A DNA stretch of 64,000 nt, taken from NCBI RefSeq assembly GCF_933775445.1, contig NC_065878.1, forward strand, positions 21,092,395-21,156,394, given 5' to 3'. Position 1 is the first letter of the stretch. Each line of letters opens with the position of its first letter. Shown here one piece after another: positions 1-12,049 of this stretch. The translations under genes and the position numbers were made by a program. The stretch is from Argentina anserina (taxonomy: Eukaryota > Streptophyta > Magnoliopsida > Rosales > Rosaceae). The notes under the pieces are model-generated. The model worked only from the letters and a program-made list of their open reading frames with translations, was not told the origin of the DNA and did not search any database.

Positions 1-1410
1 GTGTAACTTATTATTTGGCAATACAAGTTACATGGTTTTGAACATTAACAATGGTAAATTTCATTGACACATGGCAATTTTTAATTAGGTAACTTGTTAA
101 CTAATCAAATAGGTTTCTATTTTATTAACTTATTAAAATAAAAAATAATAAAAAGTGAAGTACATGACACATCTCAGTACCATAGACGCCCCGACGTTAT
201 ATTACAATCATATACATAGCATTAAATCTCTGAATCAATTTTTACGATCCAACAATTTAGCTCAGCTAGCTAGATGTTTCTTAATATTCACTGTTTTTCT
301 CTACTAAAATTCCCTATGGTAAGGTAAGCCTGCAGTAACATGATGTCCTTGTTGATGTGAAATACAGCATTGTAGTTCCAGACCTCCAGATAGCTCGTTC
401 AATCATTGGTTTTATCTTTAAAAAGATGGATCGGATCGAACCAACAAGTGGAGTCTTAATTATATAAGACTAACAAGAGGGATCGAATGTGTGAGATATT
501 GGTTAATGGAGTAGATTAATGATGAAAGAGAACAGGCCTTACGTACGTACAGATCAAAATGTAGATGAATGGATGTATATGCTGTATAGACGTATAGTCA
601 TATAGTTCTGAACTCGGCTCAATGATTTGGATCGGTGATGGATCAGAGCAATGGAAATGTCAGTTAATTCTAGTTGGTCGGAGTTCATGCATGGCGGCCC
701 TACTGTACATGTTGGTTCCGCGACTCCTCCGCCTGATACTCCTCCGGGGTTCCCTCCTCCACGTAGCACATGCATATGCGAATGGCACAAGAATGAATGG
801 AATAATAATATTGGAGCATCGTATACGTACTAAACTACTACGCATTTGCTTGATCGATCAGGAAACCGTCAAGATTTCACTTGTTAATTAGGTCATTCCC
901 TACGTAAGCTCCATCGATCATCTGCGTTTTCTATATCTTTAGTAGTGTACTTACCACCGATATAATCGATAATATATAGTTCCAACGGACACTAAGTACT
1001 GCACCCATCCTTATTTCTTCCTAACTAATTAACGATATAGAACATGCCCGCCGTCTTCCTCTCTCTGTATGAATTAACAATCTAGTGTGTACGTATATAT
1101 GTAAATTAAGCTATCACATGCATTCAGATAATACGTCCGTACGTTACGGTACGTACATCTCAAAACGGAGAGAACATGTACTGAGCCAACGACGACGTGC
1201 GACGTTTAAAATAACACTATCTCACCGTATATTGACTTTGTCTCTTTCATATGATATAATGATAAGCAGCTCCTTTAAAAAAAATGATAAGCAGCTAGCC
1301 TTACATCGTTTTCAAATGTACTCTTAATTAAAAATTGGTGGAGAATATATATGTGTAATGTATTACTAGCTAGCCTGGAATAACATGCAAATATTGATCG
1401 AATGAAGCTC
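1..1410. other. Gene-free upstream stretch
   Basis: AT-rich DNA with short chance frames only. A small GC-richer patch near 650-840 reads open in several frames, but none has a recognisable domain or typical start context. This is probably the distal promoter of the polygalacturonase gene plus intergenic DNA. Confidence 0.5.
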
Positions 1411-1417
1411 TATAAAT
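1411..1417 (+). promoter_or_regulatory. TATA box of polygalacturonase gene
   Basis: The sequence tataaat lies 94 bp before the chosen ATG (1505), a normal TATA-to-start distance for a plant gene with a short 5' UTR. There is no transcript evidence. Confidence 0.55.
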
Positions 1418-1504
1418 TTCTCCAAAATGCCTCGTTGATTCATATCCAAATCCAGTTCATTCTTAATCTTACATCTACAATTGATCCATCGACCAGCTAG
1501 AAAT

Positions 1505-3026
1505 ATGGCTACCATCAATCACAGCTCATGGCTACTACTTATATCTCTCTTCTTGGTAATATCATTGTTTGGGTTATCGGATGCAACAGCAACTTATCAT
1601 GTGGTGAAATATGGTGCAAAAGCAGATGGGAAAACAGACTCAACCCAAGCATTTCTGAAGACATGGGAAGCCGCATGCAGCTCTACTCAGACAGCCATCA
1701 TATACGTCCCCAAAGGAAGGTTCTTGCTCAAAGCTGCAGAGTTCAGAGGCCCTTGCAAGAGTAGAATCATCGTTCAGATATACGGAACCCTCATTGCCCC
1801 TACTGACTATTGGGCTTTGGGAAACTCCGGCTACTGGATCTTATTCATTCAGGTCAATAATCTTGGAGTTTTCGGTGCCAGACTCGACGCCAAGGGAGCT
1901 GGCTTTTGGGCTTGCCGGAAATCCGGAAAGAGCTGCCCTGTTGGAGCTAGGGTATGATCGATATCGAATCACTAAGGACTTACATGCATGATTATATATA
2001 TACAGATATACTTGCTTATAATTATTAATTAATAGCAGCAAACTAACTCTACATCTTATCATATATGTGCAGTCCATAACGTTCAACTGGGTAAACAATG
2101 TGGTGATAAGTGATACGTTGTCCATCAACAGTCAGTTAACTCATCTTGTGATCAACAGTTGCAAAAATGTGGTGGTCCGAAACGTTAAACTGTACGCTCC
2201 GGATGACAGCCCCAACACCGATGGGATTCATGTGCGGGGCTCAACTGGGGTTACTATCACCCGTGCGACGTTAATGACCGGAGACGATTGTGTATCAATT
2301 GGCCCCGGCACCAAGAACCTCAAAATGAATAACATCAACTGCGGCCCAGGACATGGCATAAGGTGCATTTTACAGTTATATATTAATATGACAATTAGTA
2401 CTTTACTAGTGATCATTTTGACGGAGTGCTCTAACTAATGTTCATGATCGATGCAGCATCGGTAGTCTAGCTAGGAATGCGATCGAAGCTGGGGTGGAAG
2501 ATGTGACGTTGACGAATGCAGTTTTCACTGGATCGGATAATGGACTACGAATAAAGACATGGGCGAGACCCAGCACTGGCTATGTGGCTAACATTCTCTT
2601 CCAGAACATCGTGATGAAGAATGTTAAGAACCCCATCATCATTGATCAGAACTACTGTCCACGTGATGAAAACTGCCCTAACCAGGTACTTCGTAGTGAA
2701 TAGTTAATGACCTACGTACTCACTTACCATTAACTGGATGTTCTTATGAATAGAATGACATTAATCTTTAACTAATCTATGTAACATGCTTGAACGTACA
2801 GACTTCCGGTGTGAAGATTAGTCAAGTGAGATATAAGAATATACAAGGGACGTCGGCAACGGCTGAGGCAGTGACATTTGATTGCAGCCCAAGTAATCCC
2901 TGCAAGGGGATAGCATTGCAGGACATCAAGCTTACATACCTGGATAAGGTAGCTACATCTTCATGCAACAACATTGACGTAACCAGTACTGGAGTACTCA
3001 TGCCCCAGAGTTGCGCGGCGACTTGA
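1505..3026 (+). CDS. Polygalacturonase, GH28 family (four exons)
   Basis: Secreted pectin hydrolase that cleaves alpha-1,4 galacturonosyl bonds in the cell wall. Exons are 1505-1951, 2073-2362, 2457-2685 and 2802-3026; every intron is GT-AG, phases agree, and the joined product is 396 aa, the usual length for plant PGs. I chose the ATG at 1505 because a hydrophobic signal peptide (SSWLLLISLFLVISLFG) follows directly. The GH28 catalytic motifs are all present: SPNTDGIH (Asp199), GDDC (Asp220 and Asp221), GHGISIGS (His243) and RIK (Arg277, Lys279), so the enzyme should be active. The family is used in fruit softening, abscission, pollen and cell separation; the sequence does not say which applies. 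A neighbouring LTR relic begins about 260 bp downstream. Confidence 0.93.
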
Positions 3027-3284
3027 TCGATCGATTACTTGTTCTTGATTCCGAGCTGTAATATTAATTAATCTTGTTTAATACATTGTTACGAGTAGGA
3101 TATAGTGGCGATGGGTAGGAGTGCACACAAAATGGATATGCAGTTATTATCAAAGATTCCATGGTTGTGTGTTGCATGCAGTTAATCCCATATTAATTGC
3201 CTTTGGATGTATCGATATGTATGGATTAGTTTTATCAAGTTTGATGATGTTTTGGTAATTTTGTCACGTAGTGTTGTGAAAATT

Positions 3285-4770
3285 TAATTAAAACTCGCAA
3301 GCGCACGAATTGTCGTTAGTATAGTGCACAAGTACGAGGTCGTTCTAATTATAGATTGAAAATCGGTCTAAATTCTAACTTAATTAATCTAATCTAAAAA
3401 CACAAAAACAATCAAGATATGATTTTAAGATTTTCATATAACAAATGATACGAGTGTTAAAGAAATAAATAAACAAGATAGAACCTATGGTATCAGAATC
3501 AACCATCAACAATCATATTTATGTATTAATGCAACTAATAGATTCTTTCGTCTCTCTAGATGACAATTCATGTATCGATGTCCTTCTCAGTTATGAGCAT
3601 ACCATAGTTTTCCTTAAGTGTATGATGTTCTCACTCTCGGGTAAAGATCGTATATTCTAGCTAAGCAGTTTATCATTCTCAAATATAAATTTAACATGCA
3701 TGACTCATTATGTTCTAGAAAATAAGGAAATCAAGTAAATCATCATTCTCTCTCGAGTAACAATATAATTCACCACAATTAATCACAAGAAGCTTCATAA
3801 ATTATATTGCATCTCTGCTTCAAATTTATCTTCGAATTACTATATGCAAAGCCTTAAGGTGATCAATCAGATAACTTAAACATAAAGCATACAATTCAAA
3901 TAGTGATCAAGCATTCATCATAAAGAAATTATAAATCCATCAATAAAACATTAAACTACATAAACAATCATAAAATGACATCATCTTAATCCTAGAAAAA
4001 GGTTTAACAAACTATAACTAAGGAAAACGTAATAAAAACAATAAAAGAATGGAATGGTGAAGATTGATGGATGGTCTCATTTGACATCTACATTGTGCTC
4101 CAGAGACATCCTCTCATATGAAATTCGTGCTCCCTTATGTAGGGAACATTTTTACTCATCTTTGATTTTAGTTTCCTTATAAACTTAGGTTTCAGATTCC
4201 TAACTTGATATGGAATGAGAAAACCTTAAACTATCTCAAGTAAAAGTAGGAATCCATATACTCCTTGCATCTTCATCTAAGTCATTGACTTTGATGTATT
4301 GGAATTGAATGCACTTAGCAATGCAACTTGAGTTCTCCATGAATGTTTACAAACACAAGCAAATTTCAGCTCTAACATCTCGTCACTTAAATGATCATAA
4401 CTTCCTCTCAGAGTATCAAAATCAAGATCTGTAAAATCCTACAGAAAATAGAGTTATGCTCTTTCCAATGATATAAGACTCATAATCTGAATCGATCTGT
4501 AATTCTCACAGTAACTTGGCAAATTCCTCTCAGAGTATCGAAATCAAGATATGTAAAATCCTACATAAAATAGACTTATGCTCTTTCCAATGATATAAGA
4601 CTCATAATCTGAATCGATCTGCAACTCTCACAGTAACTTGGCAAAGTTGGATGTTCTGCACTAACAGATTCTGACAATGAAGAATATAATCGTCATTTAA
4701 TCTTTGGTAACTCATTTTAACTTCTTCTCTTCTCTCTTTAACACAAACCTATAAACACACTAAAATAACA
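3285..4770 (-). mobile_element. Decayed LTR-retrotransposon-like DNA
   Basis: AT-rich non-coding DNA. The left edge (3285-3355) resembles the reverse complement of the LTR-end region at about 11.04-11.14 kb (cgttagtata-type core) and the cgcaagcgcacga motif common in plant Tat/Athila-type Ty3 elements. No gag or pol frame remains. The orientation is inferred from that resemblance, and the limits are approximate. Confidence 0.3.
4402..4645. repeat. Tandem duplication, 2 x 122 bp
   Basis: Two adjacent copies (4402-4523 and 4524-4645), each beginning ttcctctcagagtatc and ending cagtaacttggcaaa, differ by only a few bases. They lie inside the retrotransposon-like DNA and do not encode anything I recognise. 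Confidence 0.85.
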
Positions 4771-5001
4771 TAAATTAGATAACTAAGCATATAAACTAAG
4801 AATATGATGTATTGAAATATAGGATAATACGAGCGCATCATGTAGCTTTGTTTTTCCAGGATTCTCTATTAGCATTGTGCTTTTAACATTAGCGTTTAGA
4901 GTTTTGGTAAACTTGTCATGTAGCTCTGTTTGATGGTGTTGTTTTCCCATTTGAATTTGCTTATGGTTCGATCCTCCAAAGGACATAGCTAATATGTTTT
5001 G

Positions 5002-5454
5002 GTGACAAAAGGGTGAGAAGTAGAATACGATAACATTCTCTGATTGGTAACAATCATTGACCTTTCAGCTAACGCTATATATGGAGAGATCCCGTAGGAA
5101 CTGACAAGTCTCATCGGTTTGCAGAACCTAAAATTGCGGATGTCCGCTCTCGATCCTATATATATATATTAATCGTCTGACTGGTAGAATACCTACAAAG
5201 ATTGGATATATGGGAGGACTAGAATCTCAAGACTTGTCAAAGAACAAACGTTCTGGTGAAATTTCAGCAAGCATGACAAGAATGACATTTCTGAGTCAAT
5301 TGAACTTGTCCTACGTATACAACAATCTGACTGGACCGATTCCAGAAAGCACTCAGCTTCAGAGCCGCGATAAGTCTGGCTTTGTTGGCAATGAACTCTA
5401 CGGATCTCCACTTGTCAAGAACTGTAGTGAAACCAAGGTGACACCCACAATACT
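5002..5454 (+). pseudogene. LRR receptor-like protein relic, 5' part
   Basis: C-terminal leucine-rich-repeat region of an RLP (Cf/EIX-type cell-surface immune receptor). One frame reads through LRR consensus pieces (IDLSAN, YGEIP, ELTSLIGLQNL, then GRIPTKIGYMGGLESQDLSKN, NLTGPIPESTQLQS, GFVGNELYGSPLVKNC). In-frame stops occur near 5014 (TGA), 5047 (TGA) and 5097 (TAG), and an AT-rich slip lies near 5150-5175. The upstream LRRs and signal peptide are missing. The frame runs straight into a solo LTR at 5455 and resumes at 8670, so this gene was hit by a retrotransposon. It is non-functional; whether decay came before or after insertion cannot be told. Confidence 0.8.
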
Positions 5455-5773
5455 TGTAATAACCATAGTTTTCAAAACAATATTAATTTGATTTGAAATT
5501 CTATAAAGTTGTGAAAATTTAATTAAAATGAAATTGATCGTTTGCAACTTTACGAAACGGAAATGGAAACGTTCCGAGAACGTTTAATAAGAAAAACGTT
5601 ACGTTTCCGAACGAATTTATCGACTTTTATTCCGTCGCTCGGTTGCGAAAACTTTCTTCACGAAAGTCGTAGAGCTCGTCGATACGAGTACGTGGACATG
5701 TGACACGTCCGAAATGGACGTCGGAGGTGAAAGTTATGAACGTCGGAAGTTAGTTTCCGATTTTAGAAACGAG

Positions 5774-5780
5774 TATAAAA
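5774..5780 (+). promoter_or_regulatory. TATA box in solo LTR (U3/R)
   Basis: The sequence tataaaa lies about 320 bp into the LTR. It is followed by a CT-rich leader at 5818-5890 and a GC-rich stretch to about 6210, as expected at an LTR transcription start. It could drive read-through into the RLP remnant. This is inferred from sequence only. Confidence 0.45.
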
Positions 5781-6530
5781 AGGACTTTTTTCTGATTAGG
5801 GTTTCCATTTGTGGAAATCCCTCTCTCTCTCCTCTCTCCGCCTCCCTCTCGTCTCTCACCCCGAGTTCGTTCTCTCCCTCCCCGAAAGACCCACGCCGGC
5901 GATCTGCACCTCCGCCCGGACGTGGTCCACACCGCCAGGCTCAAGACCATCGCGCGGCCCACCTCAGCTACCCTGGAGCTCGCTGCGCCGTGCCTCGCCG
6001 CCATGACGACACCCGAGCCTCGCGTGATCGCCTCCACAGTTCAAGCAGTGCCTCCGACGACGCAAGCACTCGGCTCTCACCTCTCTCTACCTTTCGACAC
6101 CGCAGGTGAGCAATGACGAAGCTACACGAGCCGTGACAAACTCTCCTCGAAGGATCGAGCACCGCCGACGATCCATTCCATCCGACGAGGTTTCAACGGC
6201 TCCACCGTACGATCTAGGTAAGAGTTGAGGTGATTATTGTTGTGTGTGATTGTGTGATTGAGGATAGTTGAATTTGGGTTGATTTTTGGTGGAGATCGGA
6301 GGAAGAGGAGGAGGGTGGATCACCGCCGCCTTAGGCGGCGCGTGTGAGCGTATGGGGTGGCTTAAAGGCGGTGTGAGGCCGTGGGGAGGCCGGAGGAGGG
6401 AAGGGGGAGAGATTTGAGGTAGCGGTGGCGTGATACGCGCCGTGGTTAGCCTCGGCGCGTGTGGCACACGCGCCGCCACGTGCGGCGGTGTGAACGGTTT
6501 TGACAGAAGGGTATTTTGGTAATTTACTGT

Positions 6531-6925
6531 ATACGGTAAATGTAAATGTAATTTTTACTTACTACGGTAAATGTAATTAAATTTTACCTTCGGTAAATGT
6601 AATTATAAATTACTTTCGGTAAATGTAAAAAGTAATTTGTAAAAGGTAATTAGTAATTTTTTTTTACTGAGATTGTATTTACATTTAAATAGTACGTATA
6701 CGTACAAAAATACGTATTAATATTTATACGTACAGAAATACGTATATAATATTTATACGTACAAAAATACATATATAATATTTATACGTACAAAAATACG
6801 TATATAATATTTATACGTACAGAAATACGTATATGATATTTATACGTACAGAAATATGTATTAATATTTATACGTACAGGAATACGTATATAATATTTAT
6901 ACGTACAGAAATACGTATTAATCGT
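6531..6925 (+). repeat. Short tandem arrays inside solo LTR
   Basis: Two arrays follow each other. About 6531-6650 holds repeated cggtaaatgtaa units. About 6690-6925 holds roughly seven copies of a ~30-bp unit built on atttatacgtacagaaatac, giving regularly spaced tacgta palindromes. Frames through it are low-complexity and not genes. Confidence 0.8.
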
Positions 6926-7654
6926 ATATTTGTACAATAACCATGAATAGTAACAGTAAACAGTAACACTGAACAATAATTTCGTAAAACCGAAAATTGC
7001 TGAACAGTAACCGATTATTACTGTTTCGGTATTTAAAGGTTTACGAAACGATTCTAAAATTCTTTTCTTATCTTTTCAAGGTGATCGTTAAATCGAGGAA
7101 AGGAATTATCATCGGGAATTGTGGAATTACGCTCGAGTCGATAAGGTGAGTAAAATCTCACTTATTTACGAATCTACCCTTGCGGTGATTCCAAGATTTT
7201 TGCAAGAGTTTTTAATATTGAATTACGACACGTATACAATATAGTGGATTACGTATATATCGTATAAATGGTAATAAGTACATATATATATAGTTTGCTA
7301 TATTATATACTGTTATGAATTCATTGGAATTGGTCATTTCGAATGACGAGAATTAAATGTTGAGCATGTGATGTGATTTTTTGTACAATATGAGGTGTGA
7401 TTATTGTGCGTGGTTTTAACATGAGTTTGTTAAAATGTTTTGTCTTCGGACGAGTTTTTGTCTTCGGACGTGTTTATGAAATATGACATGTATACGATAT
7501 AATGGATTATATATATATTGTATAAATGGTAAATATGTACATATATATATATATATATAGTTTGCTATATAATATACTGTTATGATTTTATCGTGATTTA
7601 TGTCATTTCGATGACGAGATTTAAATATCGAGCATGTGATTTTGATTTGTACAA

Positions 7655-7925
7655 TATGATGTGAGATTATTGTACGTGATTTTAACATTGAGTTTGTTAA
7701 AATGTTGATTTGTCTTCGGACATGATTTTTGGTACAATATGATGTGAGATTATTGTACGTGATTTTAACATTGAGATTGTTAAAATGTTGATTTGTCTTC
7801 GGACATGATTTTTGGTACAATATGATGTGAGATTATTGTACGTGATTTTTAACATTGAGATTGTTAAAATGTTGATTTGTCTTCGGACGTGATTGGTACA
7901 ATATGATGTGAGATTATTGTACGTG
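7655..7925 (+). repeat. Tandem array of ~82-bp units in solo LTR
   Basis: About three and a half copies of a unit containing gattattgtacgtgatttt, gttaaaatgttgatttg and tcttcggac. A more diverged copy sits near 7320-7470. The reading frames on the minus strand here are repeat artefacts. Confidence 0.85.
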
Positions 7926-8669
7926 TTTGGCAAGTCGGAACCTAGCCTTTGGCCGGGCGAAATTTACGATACAGTTAGAGCTCTAGTCTGTCTGCCGTAG
8001 TACTGCATGTGAGGTAACGGGTGGTTATCTGCTTATGGGTACTCAGATTTTTTTGGATGTTGGGTAGCGGGTGGCTATCCAATATCGGCGGTGTATTACG
8101 AGAGGGGTAACAGATGTGTACCAGCGTTCTTGGTACCCGTATTATAAATGCATTTGGGTAACCAGAAGGGTTACTTAATTTCTCATGAGCGCTTCTTTTT
8201 CTTTGGGACAACCAGATGGGCCGTCCACTGACTCATGAGTGCATTTATATTTGTTTGTTTTGTGGATTTTCGTATATATTGATATGCGAGTTATATGTTT
8301 TCATTTTACTCATACGAGCTGTAAAGCTTACCGGGTTTGTGTTTACAATCCCGGTGCACCAATTCGATGGTGTAGTGGATGACTCCGCAGGTGTAGATTA
8401 GCGGGAATTGACGGACCGCTCAGAGGACTTGAAGTGATTTACCTCCAGCTTGTGTGACTATTTTGTGAGAGATTGTGAGGATTATTACATTCCAACTTAC
8501 GTAATGTAAATTATAAATTTGGGTTGTAATAATTGGTTTTCTGAGTTGTATTGATAACTCAGTGATGATCCGCTGTGCACTTAAATGATTTCGATTTTAT
8601 TGAGATTATTTTGTGTTTAACGACTTTAGAATTTTGAGTTTTTAAGTTCGAAATTTTGGGGTCGTTACA

Positions 8670-8861
8670 ATACTTGATCAACAAGAAAGAGGATATGATT
8701 TACTTAAGGACAAGTGGTTCTACGTGAGCTTGGGATTGGGATTCATGGTTGGTTTTTGGAGTATACTTGGTTCATTATTGGTGAACTTGCTTTGGAGCTT
8801 TGTTTTTCCAGGGTTCCTCAATGGCATTGTGCATAAACTTCTTGTTGTTATAAATTGTTGA
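8670..8861 (+). pseudogene. LRR receptor-like protein relic, 3' part
   Basis: Continuation of the RLP relic after the solo LTR. Joined across the target duplication, the frame is unbroken: the codons for ILDQQERGYD follow the upstream part directly. It then reads WFYVSLGLGFMVGFW, a hydrophobic stretch matching the single C-terminal transmembrane helix of RLPs, a short basic cytosolic tail, and a stop at 8859-8861. This half has no frame errors. The sequence directly shows that the LTR sits a few codons upstream of the membrane anchor. Confidence 0.8.
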
Positions 8862-9540
8862 ATAGGTTTGGAACTGTGTTTCTGGTAAAATGAACTGGTG
8901 TATTTCTTAGTTACTTTCTTTCAAACTTCATCTGCAATGTACTCTTGCTAATTGTAACATTTCGTTCTATGATTTTGTTGCAAATGTAACTCTGTGTTTG
9001 TTGTACCTTTTGTTCTCAAACACTTGAAATCATTAGCCTTGTGTTGCAATCTTGAATCCACTTATAGGAGTACAAAGTGTGACGTTCTTAATGATTATAT
9101 GCTCTGTTGTTACTCTTTGTTACTTCTTATTTAGTGTGTTTTAGTTCATTTTGTATGAATAAATGTTTAGGAAGAGCTTAACTCGAATATGTGTAATTTG
9201 AGGATGAAAACATGCTAAGTGTTTAAAATCCATATTGAGATTGGTTTCCTTACTCGACTAAGACTATACTTTCCTATCTTTTCTATTTCTAGCTTGTCGA
9301 TTCTTTTCAGGAAAGACAAATCTTAGATGGACAAGGAGAGAAGAGACAGTGTGATCAAGTCCTAGATGGATTAGGAGAAGTTCTACATGTGTGCATTCAA
9401 GAGAAGGATTCCTATTCGAAGTTGGACTCTTGTATAGAGTTGGAGAAGTATTTCCAAGATGTAATTGAAGATAATTTCCTGCACAATAAATCAGAATTTG
9501 GAAGAGGAAGAATATATGCAATTATGTCAAATCCTTATCA
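8862..9540. other. Gene-free stretch after RLP relic
   Basis: AT-rich DNA with no long frame on either strand beyond an 85-codon chance frame. It may hold the old 3' UTR of the RLP gene followed by retrotransposon-derived sequence. Confidence 0.4.
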
Positions 9541-11160
9541 GAATTAGAAATTTGTTAGTGCACATCATCCAACTTCTACGGGCTTATCAAGATAGCTAAC
9601 AATGAATCTAAATACGTGCCATACATGGATAGAAAGATGTGTGAGTCTAGTTTTCGTAGGATTTGGAATCATATCGATATCTATTTTATAGAGGAAGTTA
9701 TGACAAAATCATTGCATAAAGGTTAGTTTTGCCGATTTCAAAAATCCTAAATGAAAGAGTCTTTGTGTGCAATACAAGTTCCTTGAGATATTTTTTGGTT
9801 TATATCTTCGAAATATGCATAAAAAGGAAGGAAAATAAGGGGGAGAATGATCAGAATCGAATCCTAATAAAGAGGAGATGTTTGGAGATTGCAAAGAGGT
9901 CTAGGTGCATTCAGGGTTTTGAAAACTTGTTCTCCACACCAAGGGAAGCTTTCTCATTGGTTGGAGGTATTCTTGGACTTCCAAATCATACCCTATGCAG
10001 TCCAATTCATGCTCTATATATAGGAGAGATTTGTGCATTTAGAAAATCATCAATCTTTGCGCCACATATAGCCAAAGCTCTGCCATAAACACCATTCGAC
10101 ATCTTCAAGCCAAGCAAGCCATAGACACTATAAATCCTTCATTCCATTCAATCCAAAGCGCAAAGCCTAGGGTTGTCATTCAAGTAAAAGCCTTGCTACC
10201 TTGTCTTAATACCTCAGAGGAGATTGGCAAAGTGTAACTTGTCACTTCTATTGCTATGTTCATGGTTTGGTTGTTTTGTTTGTTTTTGTGTGTTTGTTTT
10301 TGGTTAGTTCCATATTAGTAAAAGATCATATGTATTTTACAAATTTCCAAGATGTTATGACGTGATTTTCGTTTTCTTATTCAATGATGCATTATGTTTA
10401 TGCCGTGACTTTACCTTGTTATAGCTTAATGATTCTCAATTATGGATCAATGCTATGTGTGATTCAAGGCGCGAAGTGAATTTTGTATATAGAATTGGCC
10501 TAAGTGTTTGTTTAACGTGTTAAGGAGGTGACATACCTAATAGGTTGAGTAGTCACTAAAGCGACAAGCGTAATTGATTTGTTAAGTAGGTGACATACCT
10601 ACTTGTTTAACGTGTTAAGGAGGTGACATACCTAATAAGTTGAGTAATCACTAAAGCGACAAGCGTAATTGATTTGTTAAGTATGTGACATGCTTAATAG
10701 ATTGATAAGTGGTATGATTGAGAATGACATAGTAATTGTTGTTTCGATGCGTGAAGTAAGGAATTACATTTTCATGTTTTGGATTAGAGATGCGCAAAGT
10801 AATCTAATTCAATATTAAGTTATAACTTGTGAATTCTACTTGTCCACTAAGGCTCGACATATGCATGTGTTAAGAATAGAGATTTGTTGATTTGCTTTGT
10901 ACGTTTAGTTGGTGATTGCTTGTGCGTGTGTTTGATTGATTATATGTATATATTAGTTTTGGTATTAAATCCGAAACTTATTAACCTTTTAAACTTTTTG
11001 TGAATTCGTTGTTTTGTAGTTATGTGATTCATCACTGGCTTTGGATCCCTGACTTGTAACGATACATTCTTGCTATATACTACTAACGATTGTATATAGG
11101 GTTAATATCGACGAGAAATTCCAACGCTTCCGTCAAATGGTGTCATTGCCGAGGATCCCC
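9540..11160 (+). mobile_element. Putative Tat/Athila-type LTR with PBS-like end
   Basis: The right end (11131-11160) shows cgtca followed two bases later by tggtgtcattgccgagga, close to the TGGCGCC-TTGCCGGGGA motif found just behind the 5' LTR of plant Tat/Athila Ty3 elements. Upstream are a TATA-like tatatata (about 10014) and a tandem repeat. The left end, the second LTR and all coding domains are missing or unrecognisable. It is probably a truncated LTR plus primer-binding-site remnant. Confidence 0.4.
10509..10698 (+). repeat. Tandem duplication, 2 x 95 bp
   Basis: Copies begin at 10509 and 10604, both with tgtttaacgtgttaaggagg and gcgacaagcgtaattgattt. It lies inside the putative LTR and is non-coding. 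Confidence 0.85.
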
Positions 11161-11714
11161 AATCATAGAATTTGGAACTTTATGCGGTAAACCATTTTTT
11201 GATATGTTAAACTAATTTAGTCTATTCTCACTTATAATTAGATCAAACCAAGAACTAAAATTTCGGCGAGAACAGAAATATTGAGGATCTGAAAATTAGA
11301 AATTTCGATTTTAAAAAATATTAAGTAAATTGATGGAAATTTATATAGAAACATGGAAATTTTGAATGAAACTTTGAAAAATGTTTATTTGATCAATTAT
11401 CTACTATATGTCATAAGAAATTATTATATAACTATTAGTTTGTAATGAGTTATAGTAATTTGAGATGAAATAATCGTCGAACATTATATATAGATATACA
11501 TGTATATTTACCCAAAAGGAGACTAGGTCATCACGCCTTATTTACATATATTACATCAAACATGAAATTACACGAGTGATTACATAAAAGATCTATAAGG
11601 TACAAAATTTTCACTATCTTCATTATGTTCTTGAGTAAAATCATGAGTATATTGTGAATAATAGTCATTAAATGATATATCCTCTTTATAATTTTGCATA
11701 TATTAACTTATATG

Positions 11715-11957
11715 TCAACCATATGGGTATTGAGTGATTGACTGTAGGTTGTGGTACTGGTAGTTCCTGTTCAGATCAAGTATTTTTCGACTTTGACCAT
11801 AACCATAGCTTTGTGAAGATTGTGTATCAGATTGTGTCCATATGTTTTCACTTGATTGCATCTCATTAGAGAATAAATATGGTGGATAAAGCATGTTGAT
11901 CCCCCCATAAGGGTAAGGTCCATCATTTCTTCCTTCTAGACCAAAGAGGTTTGATTC
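11715..11957 (-). pseudogene. hAT-transposase-like C-terminal fragment
   Basis: An 80-codon open frame on the minus strand ending in a stop at 11715-11717. It is rich in N, Q, S, Y and P (PYPYGGINMLYPPYLFSNE, SQSYGYGQS) and resembles the low-complexity tails of plant BED/hAT-type transposases as I remember them. It has no start codon; an in-frame stop lies just upstream. Without the catalytic region the assignment is weak. Confidence 0.3.
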
Positions 11958-12049
11958 CCCTCACAACTAGTTCAGTTTTATTTTAATTTTAGGTGAATGT
12001 TGAGACATGAAATGCAATATATAATAAAAAGAGTCATATATAACAATAA

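Larger units (their letters stand above)
5455..8669 (+). mobile_element. Solo LTR, Ty3/gypsy Del/Tekay-like, in RLP relic
   Basis: A 3,215-bp segment that starts TGTAATAACC and ends GTCGTTACA, flanked on both sides by the direct repeat ATACT (5450-5454 and 8670-8674). It carries a TATA box (5774-5780) followed by a pyrimidine-rich leader, several internal tandem arrays, and a 3' part with the gtaaagcttaccggg motif that I associate with Del/Tekay LTRs. No primer-binding site, gag, pol or second LTR is present, so it is best read as a solo LTR left by LTR-LTR recombination. A partial second copy of its first ~280 bp lies at 30632-30915. Confidence 0.85.

Noticed and set aside
554..891. Overlapping open frames on both strands near 0.55-0.89 kb
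   Set aside because: All are under 100 codons, conflict with each other, and have no domain, signal peptide or splice continuity.
5714..6479. GC-rich frames of 64-131 codons after the RLP relic
   Set aside because: They lie in the leader region of the solo LTR, just downstream of its TATA box, and are Arg/Pro/Ser low-complexity in several frames at once.
7416..7933. Minus-strand frames with repeated blocks
   Set aside because: Translation of the LTR tandem arrays; the repeated residues simply mirror the ~82-bp DNA unit.
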